Shown: positions 8,796-18,638, counted from the first letter of the stretch. The stretch is DNA of 34,273 nt from an uncultured Verrucomicrobiales bacterium (GCA_913060685.1 CAJXVQ010000009.1:1-34273), one strand, 5' to 3'. The notes: a model not told the origin generated them from the sequence alone. Translations and numbers: made by a program.

Positions 8796-11700
8796 CTAAC
8801 CAAGCCACGGTCCCAGCTCACGCTGCAGTGCCACATTGAGCGTGGCATGGAATTCCTCGGGAAGCTCAATCGTGGCACGCTTACCGGCCCCATTTTGAAT
8901 GTGGAGAAGCACTGGCGTCTTACCAGGATACTCGGCGAGGATACTTTTGATCTTCTGAAGATCCTCCGGCTTATTTCGTCCGGTCCAAAGCGTCAGCTCA
9001 ACAAAACCATTCTTCTTCCCACGTTTCGCCTTCAACTCACGAATTTGCGACCCCATGAGCCTCCGCTGTTCGGTGCGATCATCAACCGTCACTTGCGCTT
9101 TAAACTGGACCACCTTCCCTGCCATCATCAAGCCAGCGTCGCGAGCCGGAAGATAGCTCTCGCTCCAACAAACCATTTCACGATCTCCGGTGAAATCTTG
9201 AATCACGACCACTCCAAAGGGCTTCCCGGTCTTGGTCATCTTGTGCTCCACACTTCGAACCATTCCCGCAAAGGGAAAACGGGCGCGCTTGTCACTCAGG
9301 TCGACCTCATCCAACAAGCCCAATTTAATGAAGCGGTCCGAATCAACCACCCCGCGAAACTTATCGAGCGGATGGCCGGTGACATAGAATCCCAGCAGTT
9401 CCTTTTCATGCTCGAGTCGCTCATCTTTCGGCCACTCTTCCGGAGCCGGTGAGTCATCGGTCACCGGCGGTGGTGCCGCAAATTCCATGGCATCGAAAAG
9501 TCCGCCCTGCCCCGAAGCCCGATCCTTTTGCGCGCTACTCGCACTCGCAACCACTTTCTCAACTCGATCCGCCATCCCGGCCCGCGTTTCCCCGGTCCAG
9601 TCCATCGCGCCCGCTTTGATCAGGTTCTCCAAAATCCGCTTGTTGATGACCTTGGAATCAAGTCGATCACAGAAGTCATCGAGTGATTCGTATTTGCCGT
9701 TCTCCTCCCGCTCCTTAATCGCCATCGCCATCGCAGCCGCCCCGACATTCTTAATCGCGGACAAGCCGTACCGAATCCCCTGCTTCCCTCCGAGGATCAC
9801 CTCAGGAGCGAACCTCAGCATCGATTCATTCAAGCTCGGAGGAAGAATCTCAAACCCCATCCGAAAGCACTCGTTCACGAAGATGCTGATCTTATCTGTA
9901 TTGGTGATTTCGTTCGACAGCAGGGCCGCCATGAACTCGATGGGGTGATTGGCCTTCAGGAAGCCCGTCCAATATGAGATGAAACCATAGCATGCAGAGT
10001 GGGATTTGTTGAAACCGTATCCCGCAAAACCGGCAATCTTGTCGAAGATCAGGTTGGCATTGCGTTCATCGATCTGGTTCGTCTTAAACGCTCCCTCCAC
10101 AAAAATCACCCGCTGCTTCGCCATCTCGGAGGGTTTCTTCTTACCCATCGCCCGACGGAGAATATCCGCACCTCCGAGGGTATATCCGGCCAGCATCTTC
10201 GCGGCATTCTGGACCTGCTCCTGATAAATCATGACACCATAGGTATCGCCGCAAATCGTCTCAAGCAAGGGGTGCTCATAGACGGGCTTTTTGCGGCCCT
10301 CCTTCACCTCGATCATCTGGTCGATATACTGCATCGCACCCGGGCGATAAAGGGCCAGGAGGTCAATGATGTCCTCAATCTTATTAATCCCGTACTTCCG
10401 GCAAGTCTCGACCATGCCGCCACTCTCCAACTGGAAGACGCCCATTGTCTCGCCCGCATTGAGCATCTTGAAGGTCGGAGCATCTTCCAACGAGATTTCA
10501 TAGATATCAAATTCCGGCGTGTGCAGATGAATCGAGTCAATGGCCTCCTGAATCACCGTCATGTTCTTGAGGCCCAGGAAGTCCATCTTCAAGAGCCCCA
10601 CATCCGTGATCGCACTCATGTCGTATTGAGTCACGACCTCGCCCTCGTTTCCGCGGGTCAGAGGCACGTGCTCATCCAGCGGTCTGTCGCCAATCACGAC
10701 CCCCGCCGCGTGGACACCCACGTTCCGGCTCATCCCCTCCAGCTTCAAACAATATTCCCAAAGTTCCTGATAAGTCGCACTGCTCTCAATGACCTCCCGC
10801 AAGTCCGCCTTTTCCTCATACTCCTTGGCTAATTTCACCCCGGGTTTGGCCTCGATCATCTTGGAGATTCGATCCGCCTCCCCGTAGGCGATCCCCATGA
10901 CACGGGCGACATCACGAATGACCGACTTGGCCCCCATCGTGCCGTAGGTGATGATGTGGGAGACATTGCGCTCGCCATATTTTTGGCGGACATACTCGAT
11001 CACCTCCGGCCGCCGCGTTTGGCAAAAATCGATATCAACATCGGGAGGTGACACCCGCTCCGGATTTAGGAATCGCTCGAACAGGAGACCAAAACGCATC
11101 GGACAAACATCAGTAATCCCCATGGTGTATGCCACCAACGAACCCGCCGCCGAGCCACGGCCCGGCCCCACCGGAATCTTCTGCTCCTTCGCCCAGTTGA
11201 TGAAGTCCGCTGTAATGAGGAAGTACGAAGCAAACTTAAGTTGAATAATAATTCCCATCTCATATTCGAGACGGTCGATGAGTTCCTTCTCCTGAGCCTT
11301 CTCCGCGCCATAACGGATCTCCAACCCCTTGAAACAAAGCTCGCGGAAGTGGTCGTTTGGCGTCGAACCGTCATCAGGCTTGTATTCCGGGTATTTCTCG
11401 GACGAAGTCGGATCAAGAATGAACTCAACATTGCACCGCTCCGCAATTTCCAAGGTGGTGTCGCATGCCCCCGGGTAATCGGCAAAAAGAGCACGCATTT
11501 CCTCGGCGGTCTTGAAGTAAACTTCCGGCGAGTAGCGCTTACGGTTCTCATCAATGACCAGTCGGCCAATCCCGATACAGATCATGACATCGTGCGCCTC
11601 GTGATCCTCACGATTCAGAAAGTGAACATCGTTCGCCGCCACCAGCTTGAGATCCATCTTCTCAGCATACTTAACCAGCGTGTCGCGAATTTTGGCCTGC

Positions 11701-12254
11701 TGTTCCATCCCGTGATTGTGGATTTCAAGGTAGAGATTCTCTTTCCCGTAAATATCCAGCAACTCCTGCGCAGTCTCCCAAGCCTGGTCCTCCTGGTCTT
11801 GCAAAATCCACTCGTTGATCGGCCCGGAAAGACATCCCGACAGACAAATAATGCCCTCGGAATGCTCCCGTAAAATCTCGCGATCCACCCGGGGGTTCCC
11901 ATGCCACATGCCTTCCAGGTGCCCTTTCGAAACGAGCTTCTGCAAGTTCACCCACCCCACGTTATTCTCAGCCAGCAAAGTCAGGTGACAGTCCCGCTTG
12001 CGACCCGCGATTTCCTCGCGCTTCTCGATTGATTCCGGAGCAAGATAAATCTCACACCCCATGATCGGCTTCACTCCGGCCTCTTTGCACGCCTTGTAAA
12101 AACTAATGGTGCCATAGAGATTGCCATGGTCCGTCATTGCCACCGCCGGCATCCCCAACTCCTTGGCCCGGGCGGCGACATCCTTGGTGCGACAGGACCC
12201 ATCCAGAGTGGAATACTCGGTATGAAGGTGGAGGTGAACAAACGAGTCGGACAT
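8796..12254 (-). CDS. dnaE: DNA polymerase III subunit alpha
   Basis: Replicative polymerase of the chromosome. Translation from the ATG at 12252-12254 gives MSDSFVHLHLHTEYSTLDG, the exact start of the PHP domain, so this start is preferred over in-frame ATGs 6 and 21 bases upstream. The protein has about 1152 aa, close to the 1160 of E. coli DnaE. The PHP domain (about 1-270) keeps the HLHLH and TDHGNLYG metal-site motifs. The polymerase core shows PGRGSAAGS near 364-372, the catalytic block PDVDIDF with Asp407 and Asp409, and LLKMDFLGLK with the third acidic residue. The finger region (HPLLETICGDTYGVMIYQEQ), a helix-hairpin region and a C-terminal OB fold (FAGMVRSVEHKMTKTGKPFG) follow. No proofreading exonuclease domain is fused. 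It is monocistronic and convergent with glyQS. Confidence 0.97.
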   Translation of the reverse strand: MSDSFVHLHLHTEYSTLDGSCRTKDVAARAKELGMPAVAMTDHGNLYGTISFYKACKEAGVKPIMGCEIYLAPESIEKREEIAGRKRDCHLTLLAENNVGWVNLQKLVSKGHLEGMWHGNPRVDREILREHSEGIICLSGCLSGPINEWILQDQEDQAWETAQELLDIYGKENLYLEIHNHGMEQQAKIRDTLVKYAEKMDLKLVAANDVHFLNREDHEAHDVMICIGIGRLVIDENRKRYSPEVYFKTAEEMRALFADYPGACDTTLEIAERCNVEFILDPTSSEKYPEYKPDDGSTPNDHFRELCFKGLEIRYGAEKAQEKELIDRLEYEMGIIIQLKFASYFLITADFINWAKEQKIPVGPGRGSAAGSLVAYTMGITDVCPMRFGLLFERFLNPERVSPPDVDIDFCQTRRPEVIEYVRQKYGERNVSHIITYGTMGAKSVIRDVARVMGIAYGEADRISKMIEAKPGVKLAKEYEEKADLREVIESSATYQELWEYCLKLEGMSRNVGVHAAGVVIGDRPLDEHVPLTRGNEGEVVTQYDMSAITDVGLLKMDFLGLKNMTVIQEAIDSIHLHTPEFDIYEISLEDAPTFKMLNAGETMGVFQLESGGMVETCRKYGINKIEDIIDLLALYRPGAMQYIDQMIEVKEGRKKPVYEHPLLETICGDTYGVMIYQEQVQNAAKMLAGYTLGGADILRRAMGKKKPSEMAKQRVIFVEGAFKTNQIDERNANLIFDKIAGFAGYGFNKSHSACYGFISYWTGFLKANHPIEFMAALLSNEITNTDKISIFVNECFRMGFEILPPSLNESMLRFAPEVILGGKQGIRYGLSAIKNVGAAAMAMAIKEREENGKYESLDDFCDRLDSKVINKRILENLIKAGAMDWTGETRAGMADRVEKVVASASSAQKDRASGQGGLFDAMEFAAPPPVTDDSPAPEEWPKDERLEHEKELLGFYVTGHPLDKFRGVVDSDRFIKLGLLDEVDLSDKRARFPFAGMVRSVEHKMTKTGKPFGVVVIQDFTGDREMVCWSESYLPARDAGLMMAGKVVQFKAQVTVDDRTEQRRLMGSQIRELKAKRGKKNGFVELTLWTGRNKPEDLQKIKSILAEYPGKTPVLLHIQNGAGKRATIELPEEFHATLNVALQRELGPWLG

Positions 12255-12282
12255 CGGGCGCATCCTGCCCCGCAAAAGAACG

Positions 12283-12312
12283 ATTTTAAATCCCGAACTA
12301 CGACTCTCTCAA
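12283..12312 (-). promoter_or_regulatory. Candidate sigma70-type promoter of dnaE
   Basis: On the minus strand TTGAGA (12307-12312) and TAAAAT (12283-12288) are separated by 18 bp, each one mismatch from consensus. They lie about 30-60 bases upstream of the dnaE start. No experimental support. Confidence 0.5.
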
Positions 12313-12460
12313 CTTTCAGTGTGAATAAGTCCGCCCCTCTTTGAAAATTATCGATCAGGAGAGTTCAAAGGACGTTGACATTCGAATTGGCTCGAGCCAG
12401 GGAAATCAGGCCGACAATTTGTATTCGTCACGAGCGCCCATCTTCAGGTAAAAGAGGGCA

Positions 12461-13729
12461 ATGAAACGAAAAACCTTTCTTGCTCTTACCACACTCGGAG
12501 CTCTTGCCACCTCTGCTACCGCCACGGATTGGCCGCAATGGAGAGGTCCGGATCGCACTGGTCTATCTTCGGAAAAAGGGATCATCAAAAGCTGGGAGAA
12601 TTCTGCTCCAAAACTTCTCTGGAACGTTGAGGGATCTGGAAATGGATTCTCCTCAGTCTCCATCGTCAATGGCGTCCTTTACACGACCGGCAACTTCAAG
12701 GGAGATAAGAAGGGACAGGGCGTCAGCGCTTTTTCAATTAAGGATGGCAAGCTCCTCTGGCAAACTCCGGTGACCGATTACATTCCCGATCACGGTTACA
12801 AAGGAGCCAGATCCGCACCGACCGTCGATGGTGACCGCCTCTACGTGACCACTTCGGATGGCATCATAGCCTGTCTCGACACGAAAGGAAAGCTAGTCTG
12901 GTCGAAGGAATTTAAAAAGGAATGGAATGGCAAAATGATGTCAGGCTGGGGCTTCTCAGAGTCCCCTCTCGTCGATGGAAACCGGGTCGTCTGCACCCCC
13001 GGTGCCGATGACGCCTTTATGGTCTCGCTCGACAAACGCACGGGAACCACCAAATGGAAAACAAAACTCGGTAAAGTCGGGAAAAAGGGCAAGGACGGCG
13101 CTGGCTACAGCTCCATTGTCATCTCCAATGGTGGCGGCGTGAAGCAGTATGTCCAAATGACCGGTCGCGGTGTCATTGGAGTCCGGGCCAATGACGGACG
13201 CTTCATGTGGAACTACAACCCCGTCGCAAATTCCACGGCAAACATTCCCACCCCCGTTGTCGATGGTGACTATGTTTTCTGCTCGACCGGCTACGGCACT
13301 GGCTCGGCCCTTCTCAAACTTAAAAAAGAAGGCAGCGGAGTTGCCGCGGAAGAAGTCTATTTCCTCAAGCCCAAGACCCTGCAAAACCACCACGGCGGCA
13401 TGGTCCTCGTGGATGGATACATTTACTGCGGCCACAAGCACAACGGAGGTGATCCAATCTGCATTGAAATGAAGACCGGCAAGGTCAAGTGGGGTCCCGA
13501 AAAAGGCGTCGGCAACGGCTCGGCATGTGTGACCTATGTCGATGGCCATCTCATCTATCGTTACCAAAGCGGTCACGTCTCTCTCGTCAAAGCCACCCCT
13601 GAAGGATACCAGCTCAAGGGCAGCTTCATGCCAGCGCACCAAGAGGCCGAATCATGGTCCCACCCCGTGGTCTCCGATGGCAAGCTCTACCTCCGTGAGC
13701 AGAATCACATCATGTGCTACGAGCTCTAA
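12461..13729 (+). CDS. Exported PQQ-type beta-propeller repeat protein
   Basis: A 422-aa protein with a signal peptide (MKRKTFLALTTLGALATSATAT), then TDWPQWRGPDRTGLSSEKGI, the usual opening of BamB/PQQ-like propellers in Planctomycetota and Verrucomicrobiota. Repeated blades have the pattern GxLLW or GKVKW after a VDGxxLYVxT strand, for example DGDRLYVTTSDGIIACLDTKGKLVW, MVSLDKRTGTTKW and DGRFMWNYNPV. The last strand is DGKLYLREQNHIMCYEL. Proteins of this type either bind PQQ in quinoprotein dehydrogenases or act as structural propellers. No obvious dehydrogenase catalytic site is visible, so a non-enzymatic or unknown exported role is more likely. A weak AAAGAGGG ribosome-binding site lies just before the ATG. 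The 262 bases between this gene and the next show no gene I can support. Confidence 0.85.
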   Translation: MKRKTFLALTTLGALATSATATDWPQWRGPDRTGLSSEKGIIKSWENSAPKLLWNVEGSGNGFSSVSIVNGVLYTTGNFKGDKKGQGVSAFSIKDGKLLWQTPVTDYIPDHGYKGARSAPTVDGDRLYVTTSDGIIACLDTKGKLVWSKEFKKEWNGKMMSGWGFSESPLVDGNRVVCTPGADDAFMVSLDKRTGTTKWKTKLGKVGKKGKDGAGYSSIVISNGGGVKQYVQMTGRGVIGVRANDGRFMWNYNPVANSTANIPTPVVDGDYVFCSTGYGTGSALLKLKKEGSGVAAEEVYFLKPKTLQNHHGGMVLVDGYIYCGHKHNGGDPICIEMKTGKVKWGPEKGVGNGSACVTYVDGHLIYRYQSGHVSLVKATPEGYQLKGSFMPAHQEAESWSHPVVSDGKLYLREQNHIMCYEL

Positions 13730-13991
13730 TTTCCCAAAAACCACCCGTGCAAACGGCTGGCTCGAGTTGCCAAGCTTGCTTAAACCCTCCAAAAAAGAAT
13801 GCGCGGCAAGAGACCGAAATATCTGCGAGCAGGATGGCATCGAAGGCTGGAAGACCACGCGCTCCCCGAACATCCATCTCAATCCCCTGTTTATGAAGAG
13901 CACGGGCTGCTTCACGCTGCTGCTGGGGCTGATTTCATCACCGTTGCGATCATCAGAGTGTCACAACTTTATAACAAGAGGCTTCGTTCAC

Positions 13992-15416
13992 CTACGAGTG
14001 CAGCCAGCAATAGAGGGACACCACCCCAACTCCGATCAAGTTGAGGACCACTCCTTCCCGCATCATCCTTGGGACAGTGAGGTGTCCTGACCCGAAAACA
14101 ACCGCATTGGGCGCCGTCGCCACCGGTAGCATAAAGGCACAGCTTGCACTGAGCGCCGCCGGCAACATCACGACCAACGGATCAATATCATTGGCCAAAG
14201 CCACCGACGCCAGGATTGGCATGATCAAGATTGTGCTCGCGGTATTACTGGTCAACTCAGTGAGAAAAGTCATCAACAGACACACCATCAGCACCAGAAC
14301 CAGCACCGGAAGACTCCCCACCCCCGTTAAAGCTCCCGCAATTTGCGAACTCAAGCCCGAGTCCTTGATCCCCGCCGCCAGGCAAATCCCTCCGCTAAAA
14401 AGCAACAATACGCCCCAAGGGACATCCTTACAGCTCTCCCAATCCAAGAGCCGTCCCTGCTCTCCTTTCCGACCCGTGCCATCAGGAATCAAGAACATGA
14501 CCATCACTCCGACAAAAGCCACCGAGGCATCATTGGCCCCTTGAAGGCCCAGCCACTCACTCCATCCTCCAAAGGGTTCCAGCCGGGTGATCCACCCCAA
14601 AGCCGTCAGCCCAAAAACAATCAAAGTCCTCCGCTCGGCCGGACGCCACGCACCTGAATCCGGAAGCGTCAACACCATCTCCCCCGCTTGATTCCGGCTC
14701 AGCCAAAGCCACATCAGCGGCAGCATGACAACGATCACCGGCACTCCGTAAGCCATCCACTGCGTAAACGTCATCACTTTGCCCGTCGCCTCCTGATATT
14801 GCTCGATAAAGACCAAATTCGGAGGTGTCCCAATCGGCGACCCCAACCCGCCCACGCTCGCAGCATAGGCGATCGCCATCATCAGCGGTGCCGCCAGCGG
14901 ATTGACACCTTCCTTGGATTCACTTCCATCTAGCACCGCCAGAGCAATGGGCAGAAGCATCAGCACGGTCGCGGTATTTGAGATCCACATGCTCAAAACT
15001 GCAGCCGCCAGCATGAATCCCAACATCAACGCTTTTGGTTTTGTCCCCGCCTTGTCTCCCCCTCCTCCGCACACGCGCACCATCCCAAGCGCGAGGCGAC
15101 GATGCACCCCGCTGCGTTCCATCCCCTTTGATAAAAAGAACCCGCCAAGCAGCAACAGAATCAGGGGGTGCCCATAACTTTTCGCCACCGCCGTCTTCGC
15201 ATCGAGCACTCCCAACAGCGGGAGCAGGGCAATCGGCACCAGCGAAGCAATCGGAATCGGGATCGCTTCAAACATCCACCAAAGCGCGGTCACCACCGTG
15301 ATCCCCAGCGCGATCGCCGCCGGAGCCTCAAGGCCTGCGTTCCTGGATATTCCCCACGCCACCACCCCCAAAACGGGAGCAAGCCAGCGCATGTTCGATC
15401 TCATCTCGGACACCAT
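13992..15416 (-). CDS. SLC13/DASS-family sodium-coupled anion transporter
   Basis: An inner-membrane transporter of the divalent anion:sodium symporter family, which takes up C4-dicarboxylates, citrate, sulfate or similar anions. The 474-aa protein is almost wholly hydrophobic, with roughly a dozen membrane segments. It carries the two family SNT motifs: SNTATVLMLLP in the first half and TELTSNTASTILIMP in the second, each next to conserved proline-rich stretches (SPIGTPPNLVF; LPVATAPNAVVFGSG). Both sodium/substrate sites therefore look complete. Substrate cannot be read from sequence. Alternative in-frame starts exist at 15404 and 15392, and no ribosome-binding site decides between them. The secreted rhodanese gene is upstream on the same strand, separated by a 261-base gap holding an inverted-repeat element. 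Confidence 0.9.
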   Translation of the reverse strand: MVSEMRSNMRWLAPVLGVVAWGISRNAGLEAPAAIALGITVVTALWWMFEAIPIPIASLVPIALLPLLGVLDAKTAVAKSYGHPLILLLLGGFFLSKGMERSGVHRRLALGMVRVCGGGGDKAGTKPKALMLGFMLAAAVLSMWISNTATVLMLLPIALAVLDGSESKEGVNPLAAPLMMAIAYAASVGGLGSPIGTPPNLVFIEQYQEATGKVMTFTQWMAYGVPVIVVMLPLMWLWLSRNQAGEMVLTLPDSGAWRPAERRTLIVFGLTALGWITRLEPFGGWSEWLGLQGANDASVAFVGVMVMFLIPDGTGRKGEQGRLLDWESCKDVPWGVLLLFSGGICLAAGIKDSGLSSQIAGALTGVGSLPVLVLVLMVCLLMTFLTELTSNTASTILIMPILASVALANDIDPLVVMLPAALSASCAFMLPVATAPNAVVFGSGHLTVPRMMREGVVLNLIGVGVVSLYCWLHS

Positions 15417-15474
15417 TCATGAGCTTAGATTGGCAGGACCAATCACAAAACTAAAAAGCCCCCCCCGGTCTGGA

Positions 15475-15664
15475 CAGGGCGATCAAGCTAAGGAGAAAAG
15501 CGGAGCGAACTGGTAGAACCACCATGGCGATTCGCCTTTAGCGATTGGCCCCTAGCTTTCCCGCGATGGATTCCGGTTGACCGGGCTAATAGCTAAGAGC
15601 CAAACGCTAATAGCCGACGTCGTAAACCCTGTAGCTCCTTAGTTTCCCTAGCTTGATCGCCCTG
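15475..15664. repeat. 190-bp inverted-repeat element (MITE-like or relic)
   Basis: CAGGGCGATCAAGCTA (15475-15490) is repeated perfectly in inverse orientation at 15649-15664. A second matched block, CTAAGGAG (15488-15495) and CTCCTTAG (15635-15642), continues the pairing after a short bulge. Inside are two direct GCTAATAGC copies (15585-15593 and 15606-15614) and other AGCTA-rich words. No open frame fills it. No clear target-site duplication is visible. It sits in the gap between the rhodanese gene and the transporter start. Confidence 0.6.
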
Positions 15665-15677
15665 GCTGCCTGGATGA

Positions 15678-16070
15678 CTACTTCTTTGTGGGCACAACCA
15701 GTGGCTGGCCAGCCTTTACCCAGCCAAGGGTTCCGCTCGAAAGATGCAAGACGTTCTTAAATCCCAGTCGCTTCCAAACGGGAAGCGAAGACGCACTACG
15801 ACCGCCGCTCCGGCAGTGCATGATGTATGTTTTATCCCGCTCAAGCTTCCCCAGTTTCTCGGAAAAGTCCTTACTGTTCATGTTGATATTCACCGCACCC
15901 TTGATGTGCCCCTTCGCAAATTCCTCCGGTGTCCGAATGTCCACCACGACGATCTTGGGGTCCTTCTTCAGGCGGGCAGCGGCTCGCTTTGCCGTAATCG
16001 TAGTCACGTCGGCACCCGCAAAAATCGTCAACGCCAATAAAGTCACGACGGTTGTCATCATCTTTTTCAT
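15678..16070 (-). CDS. Secreted single-domain rhodanese
   Basis: A 130-aa protein with an N-terminal signal peptide (MKKMMTTVVTLLALTIFAGA) followed by one rhodanese domain: KIVVVDIRTPEEFAKGHIKGAVNI, then the active-site loop MHCRSGGRS with Cys86, and the final segment NVLHLSSGTLGWVKAGQPL. The cysteine is present, so sulfurtransferase activity (for example thiosulfate to an acceptor) or persulfide carriage in the periplasm is plausible. The six-residue loop CRSGGR is typical of rhodaneses rather than Cdc25-like phosphatases. The start codon is 247 bases downstream, in transcription order, of the stop of the large secreted-protein gene; that gap shows no gene I can support. Confidence 0.92.
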   Translation of the reverse strand: MKKMMTTVVTLLALTIFAGADVTTITAKRAAARLKKDPKIVVVDIRTPEEFAKGHIKGAVNINMNSKDFSEKLGKLERDKTYIMHCRSGGRSASSLPVWKRLGFKNVLHLSSGTLGWVKAGQPLVVPTKK

Positions 16071-16317
16071 AGTCGGACCTTAGCATCCAATCATTTTCCC
16101 GAAAGAGGAAAAACCGCAGAACCAGACCAACTCCACGGCCATCCTTATTCGACGGAAGCGATCACTCTCACTTCGCAAAAAGCTGGCCGTCCTTATCTGC
16201 AAACATCTTAAACTCCGGGTCATTCCCGGACGGGGTCTCAATGTCAGATCACGTTGCTGCTCCAATGAAGAAATTCGCGAATAACAGCGCTGCGCTGCCA
16301 ATCCGACAGGACGCGCT

Positions 16318-18489
16318 CTACTCGTTTGGAATCGGGGTGACGCGGTAGAATTTACGTTCAGGGCGCGGCGCCACTTCCGTCGTCGTGAAGATTGAGGTCT
16401 CGCCGGCGGAGGGCGCAAATCCATCCTCGAGTTCAGTCCACGGAGCATTCAGATCGGCAGACGATTCGATCCGGTAGAGAAATCCGGGGTTCGAAGTGAA
16501 GGTGAGCGCCAGGTCACCAGTTCCGTTGTCGTAGGAGATCGCGATGATCTGAGTGAGTTCGCTTGGAACCCGGACGGTGAAGAATTGCTCTCCGGGCTGG
16601 GCGCTCAGGTCGATCGAATTGGGTGCTCCAAGGTTTCCAGAGCCTGCGGGAAGAGCTCCCAGAAACTGGTTCGAGGCGAAGTCGTGGTTCGAATTATTAA
16701 TGAAGGCGCAGATTCGGAGATCGGATACCGGCAAGCCGATGTCCGCCAGATCGATGCAGAGTTCGATACCGGTATTCACAGCGGCGGCGGCAACCTGGTC
16801 AGCGGACGCGCCTTCAATACCGCCGATTCCCGCAGAATTACTGCCGTCGTAGGCGACTCCAATCGATGAGGGATTCACGGCAAAGGTCGAGTTCGTCGGC
16901 GCACCGGTGCGGGCGCGTCCTTCGGTTCCCGGAGCGAAGACATCGAGGTAGGAAGCGAACTGACCCGCCGTCAGATCGGCGAAGTCCAGGTCAAATTTAT
17001 CATCACCCCGCCGCAGAATGAGATGGAACTCAGGCGTCAATTCGGTGTCAAAGGTGAGGTTGTCCATCACGCTGGCGTTGTCATTGCCGGCGGAGGTGAA
17101 CACGTTGCTGCCGCCGGTGGCGGAATCGATAAAGATCTCAAGCTTGTTGAAGTTGGTTTCGAGATTCCCGGTAAGCAACAGATAGAGCTTGCCCTTGCTG
17201 ATCGCCGCATAGGCTGCATTGAGCTCGTTCTGGTTGTCGCCAAATCCTGTCTGGATGCCCTGCACCGCGAGCGGGTCGAGGTAGAGCGCGTCGCGGGTTC
17301 CGTCGGTGATAAAATTCCCGAGCGCCGCAGAGCTGCTTGCGGGATCCAGTGGATCGGTGCCGGCCTCGATCTCAATGGCGTCGTTCTCGCCATCTCCGTC
17401 GGTGTCCGCATTGTTTGGGTTGGTGATGGAGCCATTGGCGCTGCTAACCTCGTCACCGTCATTCACCGAATCGCCGTCCGAGTCCGGATTGTCCACAAGC
17501 GTCATGGCTCCGTCGAACGCGTTCCCGCTGCCGTCGAGTTCGGCAGGGTCGTTGATCATGTCACCATCCGTATCGGCCTGATTCGGGTCGGAGCCAGCGA
17601 GGAATTCCGCGAGATTCGAGAGCGTATCGGAATCCACATCGGCGTTCGGATCGTCGACGTTGTTGAGGAACTCCCATCCGTCATCCATGCCATCGCCGTC
17701 GGCATCGGGGTTCACCGTTCCGGTGATGTCGTTGAAGGTGGTGCCGATGCGAAGTTCGTCGAAGGCAATGCCCGTGCTGTCGGTGAAGCGAGCGAACGAA
17801 GTGCGATCGAAACGGAAATCGATGTTCGAAATCGTAGCCGTAGCAGTGTTGTTGGCCTCCACGGTAAGGTCCGTCGGGTTGCGAAAGACCGTGATGGTGT
17901 CGCTGCCCGCCGCGTCGGAAAAATCGATACGGATGACGAACAGGTTGACGTCCGCGTCGTGTCCTCCGAGCGACATCCCGGTGGATTCGTTGATGCGGAG
18001 CGCAAAATCGCTGGCCGGCACGAGACCACCGACTGACTCACCGACGGCAATTTGCAACTTGCGGTTGCCGCCGTCGTCGAAGCCTCCCTCGTGGAGTTCG
18101 AAGGCGCGGTAGTCACTGCTCGCGGTCTCGAGTTGAATGAGAACGCCGACGTAGATCGAGCCGGAATAGTTATTGTCGTAGCCGGAGCTGAGGATGCGCC
18201 CGCAGCGCCCACCACCTCCACCGGTGTAACGGATGGCACCGCCAGCCGAGGTGAGGCCGGCGTAGGCAAGGCCGGTTTCGAGAACATCCGGTGATTGCGC
18301 GCCGCCGTAGGCGGGCAACCATTCGCCGCTATAGCCGGTGAGCGCGGGACCTTGGGCGATGAGATTGTTGATACCCGGGGTGTAGTTTCCGGCTCCTGTC
18401 AAAAACGGATCTGCGGAAATCTGGACAGCTCTGGAGATGGGAGCGACCGCCAGGAACAAGAGTGTTGGGAGGAGAAGGGAGGATTTCAT
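16318..18489 (-). CDS. Large secreted protein with calcium-binding DxDxDG repeats
   Basis: The start chosen is the ATG at 18487-18489, which gives the signal peptide MKSSLLLPTLLFLAVAPISRA; an upstream in-frame ATG at 18516 adds nine non-signal residues. About 723 aa. The N-terminal 250 residues form a glycine-rich, probably beta-sandwich domain (LamG-like in appearance). A stretch of thrombospondin-type-3-like repeats follows (PDADGDGMDDGWE, DPNADVDSDTLSN, NNADTDGDGENDAIEIEAGTD), expected to bind calcium and act as a stiff linker. A second beta-rich domain comes next (LYLDPLAVQGIQTGFGDNQ). The C-terminus (GFLYRIESSADLNAPWTELE and then RKFYRV) matches a small module common at the ends of secreted verrucomicrobial proteins. 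The product is very acidic. Function is unknown, with surface or extracellular localisation likely. Confidence 0.78.
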   Translation of the reverse strand: MKSSLLLPTLLFLAVAPISRAVQISADPFLTGAGNYTPGINNLIAQGPALTGYSGEWLPAYGGAQSPDVLETGLAYAGLTSAGGAIRYTGGGGGRCGRILSSGYDNNYSGSIYVGVLIQLETASSDYRAFELHEGGFDDGGNRKLQIAVGESVGGLVPASDFALRINESTGMSLGGHDADVNLFVIRIDFSDAAGSDTITVFRNPTDLTVEANNTATATISNIDFRFDRTSFARFTDSTGIAFDELRIGTTFNDITGTVNPDADGDGMDDGWEFLNNVDDPNADVDSDTLSNLAEFLAGSDPNQADTDGDMINDPAELDGSGNAFDGAMTLVDNPDSDGDSVNDGDEVSSANGSITNPNNADTDGDGENDAIEIEAGTDPLDPASSSAALGNFITDGTRDALYLDPLAVQGIQTGFGDNQNELNAAYAAISKGKLYLLLTGNLETNFNKLEIFIDSATGGSNVFTSAGNDNASVMDNLTFDTELTPEFHLILRRGDDKFDLDFADLTAGQFASYLDVFAPGTEGRARTGAPTNSTFAVNPSSIGVAYDGSNSAGIGGIEGASADQVAAAAVNTGIELCIDLADIGLPVSDLRICAFINNSNHDFASNQFLGALPAGSGNLGAPNSIDLSAQPGEQFFTVRVPSELTQIIAISYDNGTGDLALTFTSNPGFLYRIESSADLNAPWTELEDGFAPSAGETSIFTTTEVAPRPERKFYRVTPIPNE

Positions 18490-18638
18490 AAAATAGAGGG
18501 GATGGGGGCGATGCAAACACCGCCAGTGCCAAAAGCTTAGACTGTAATCTTAAGTATTGGACAGGTCATTCTTTCGCATCTCCATGGAACCAGCTCCCAT
18601 TCTCCCCTCTCAACAACGCCCCACCCAAAAGGCAAATT

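Noticed and set aside
12375-12407. Perfect TTGACA upstream of the PQQ-propeller gene
   Set aside because: No acceptable -10 hexamer within 15-19 bases downstream.
13730-13991. Possible gene remnant between the PQQ protein and the transporter
   Set aside because: One minus frame (AARALHKQGIEMDVRGARG and on) looks mildly protein-like but lacks a start and any recognisable domain.
16168-16248. Short minus-strand frame ending MFADKDGQLFAK
   Set aside because: Only about 26 codons between stops. It has a protein-like look and could be the tail of a lost gene, but it is too short to support.
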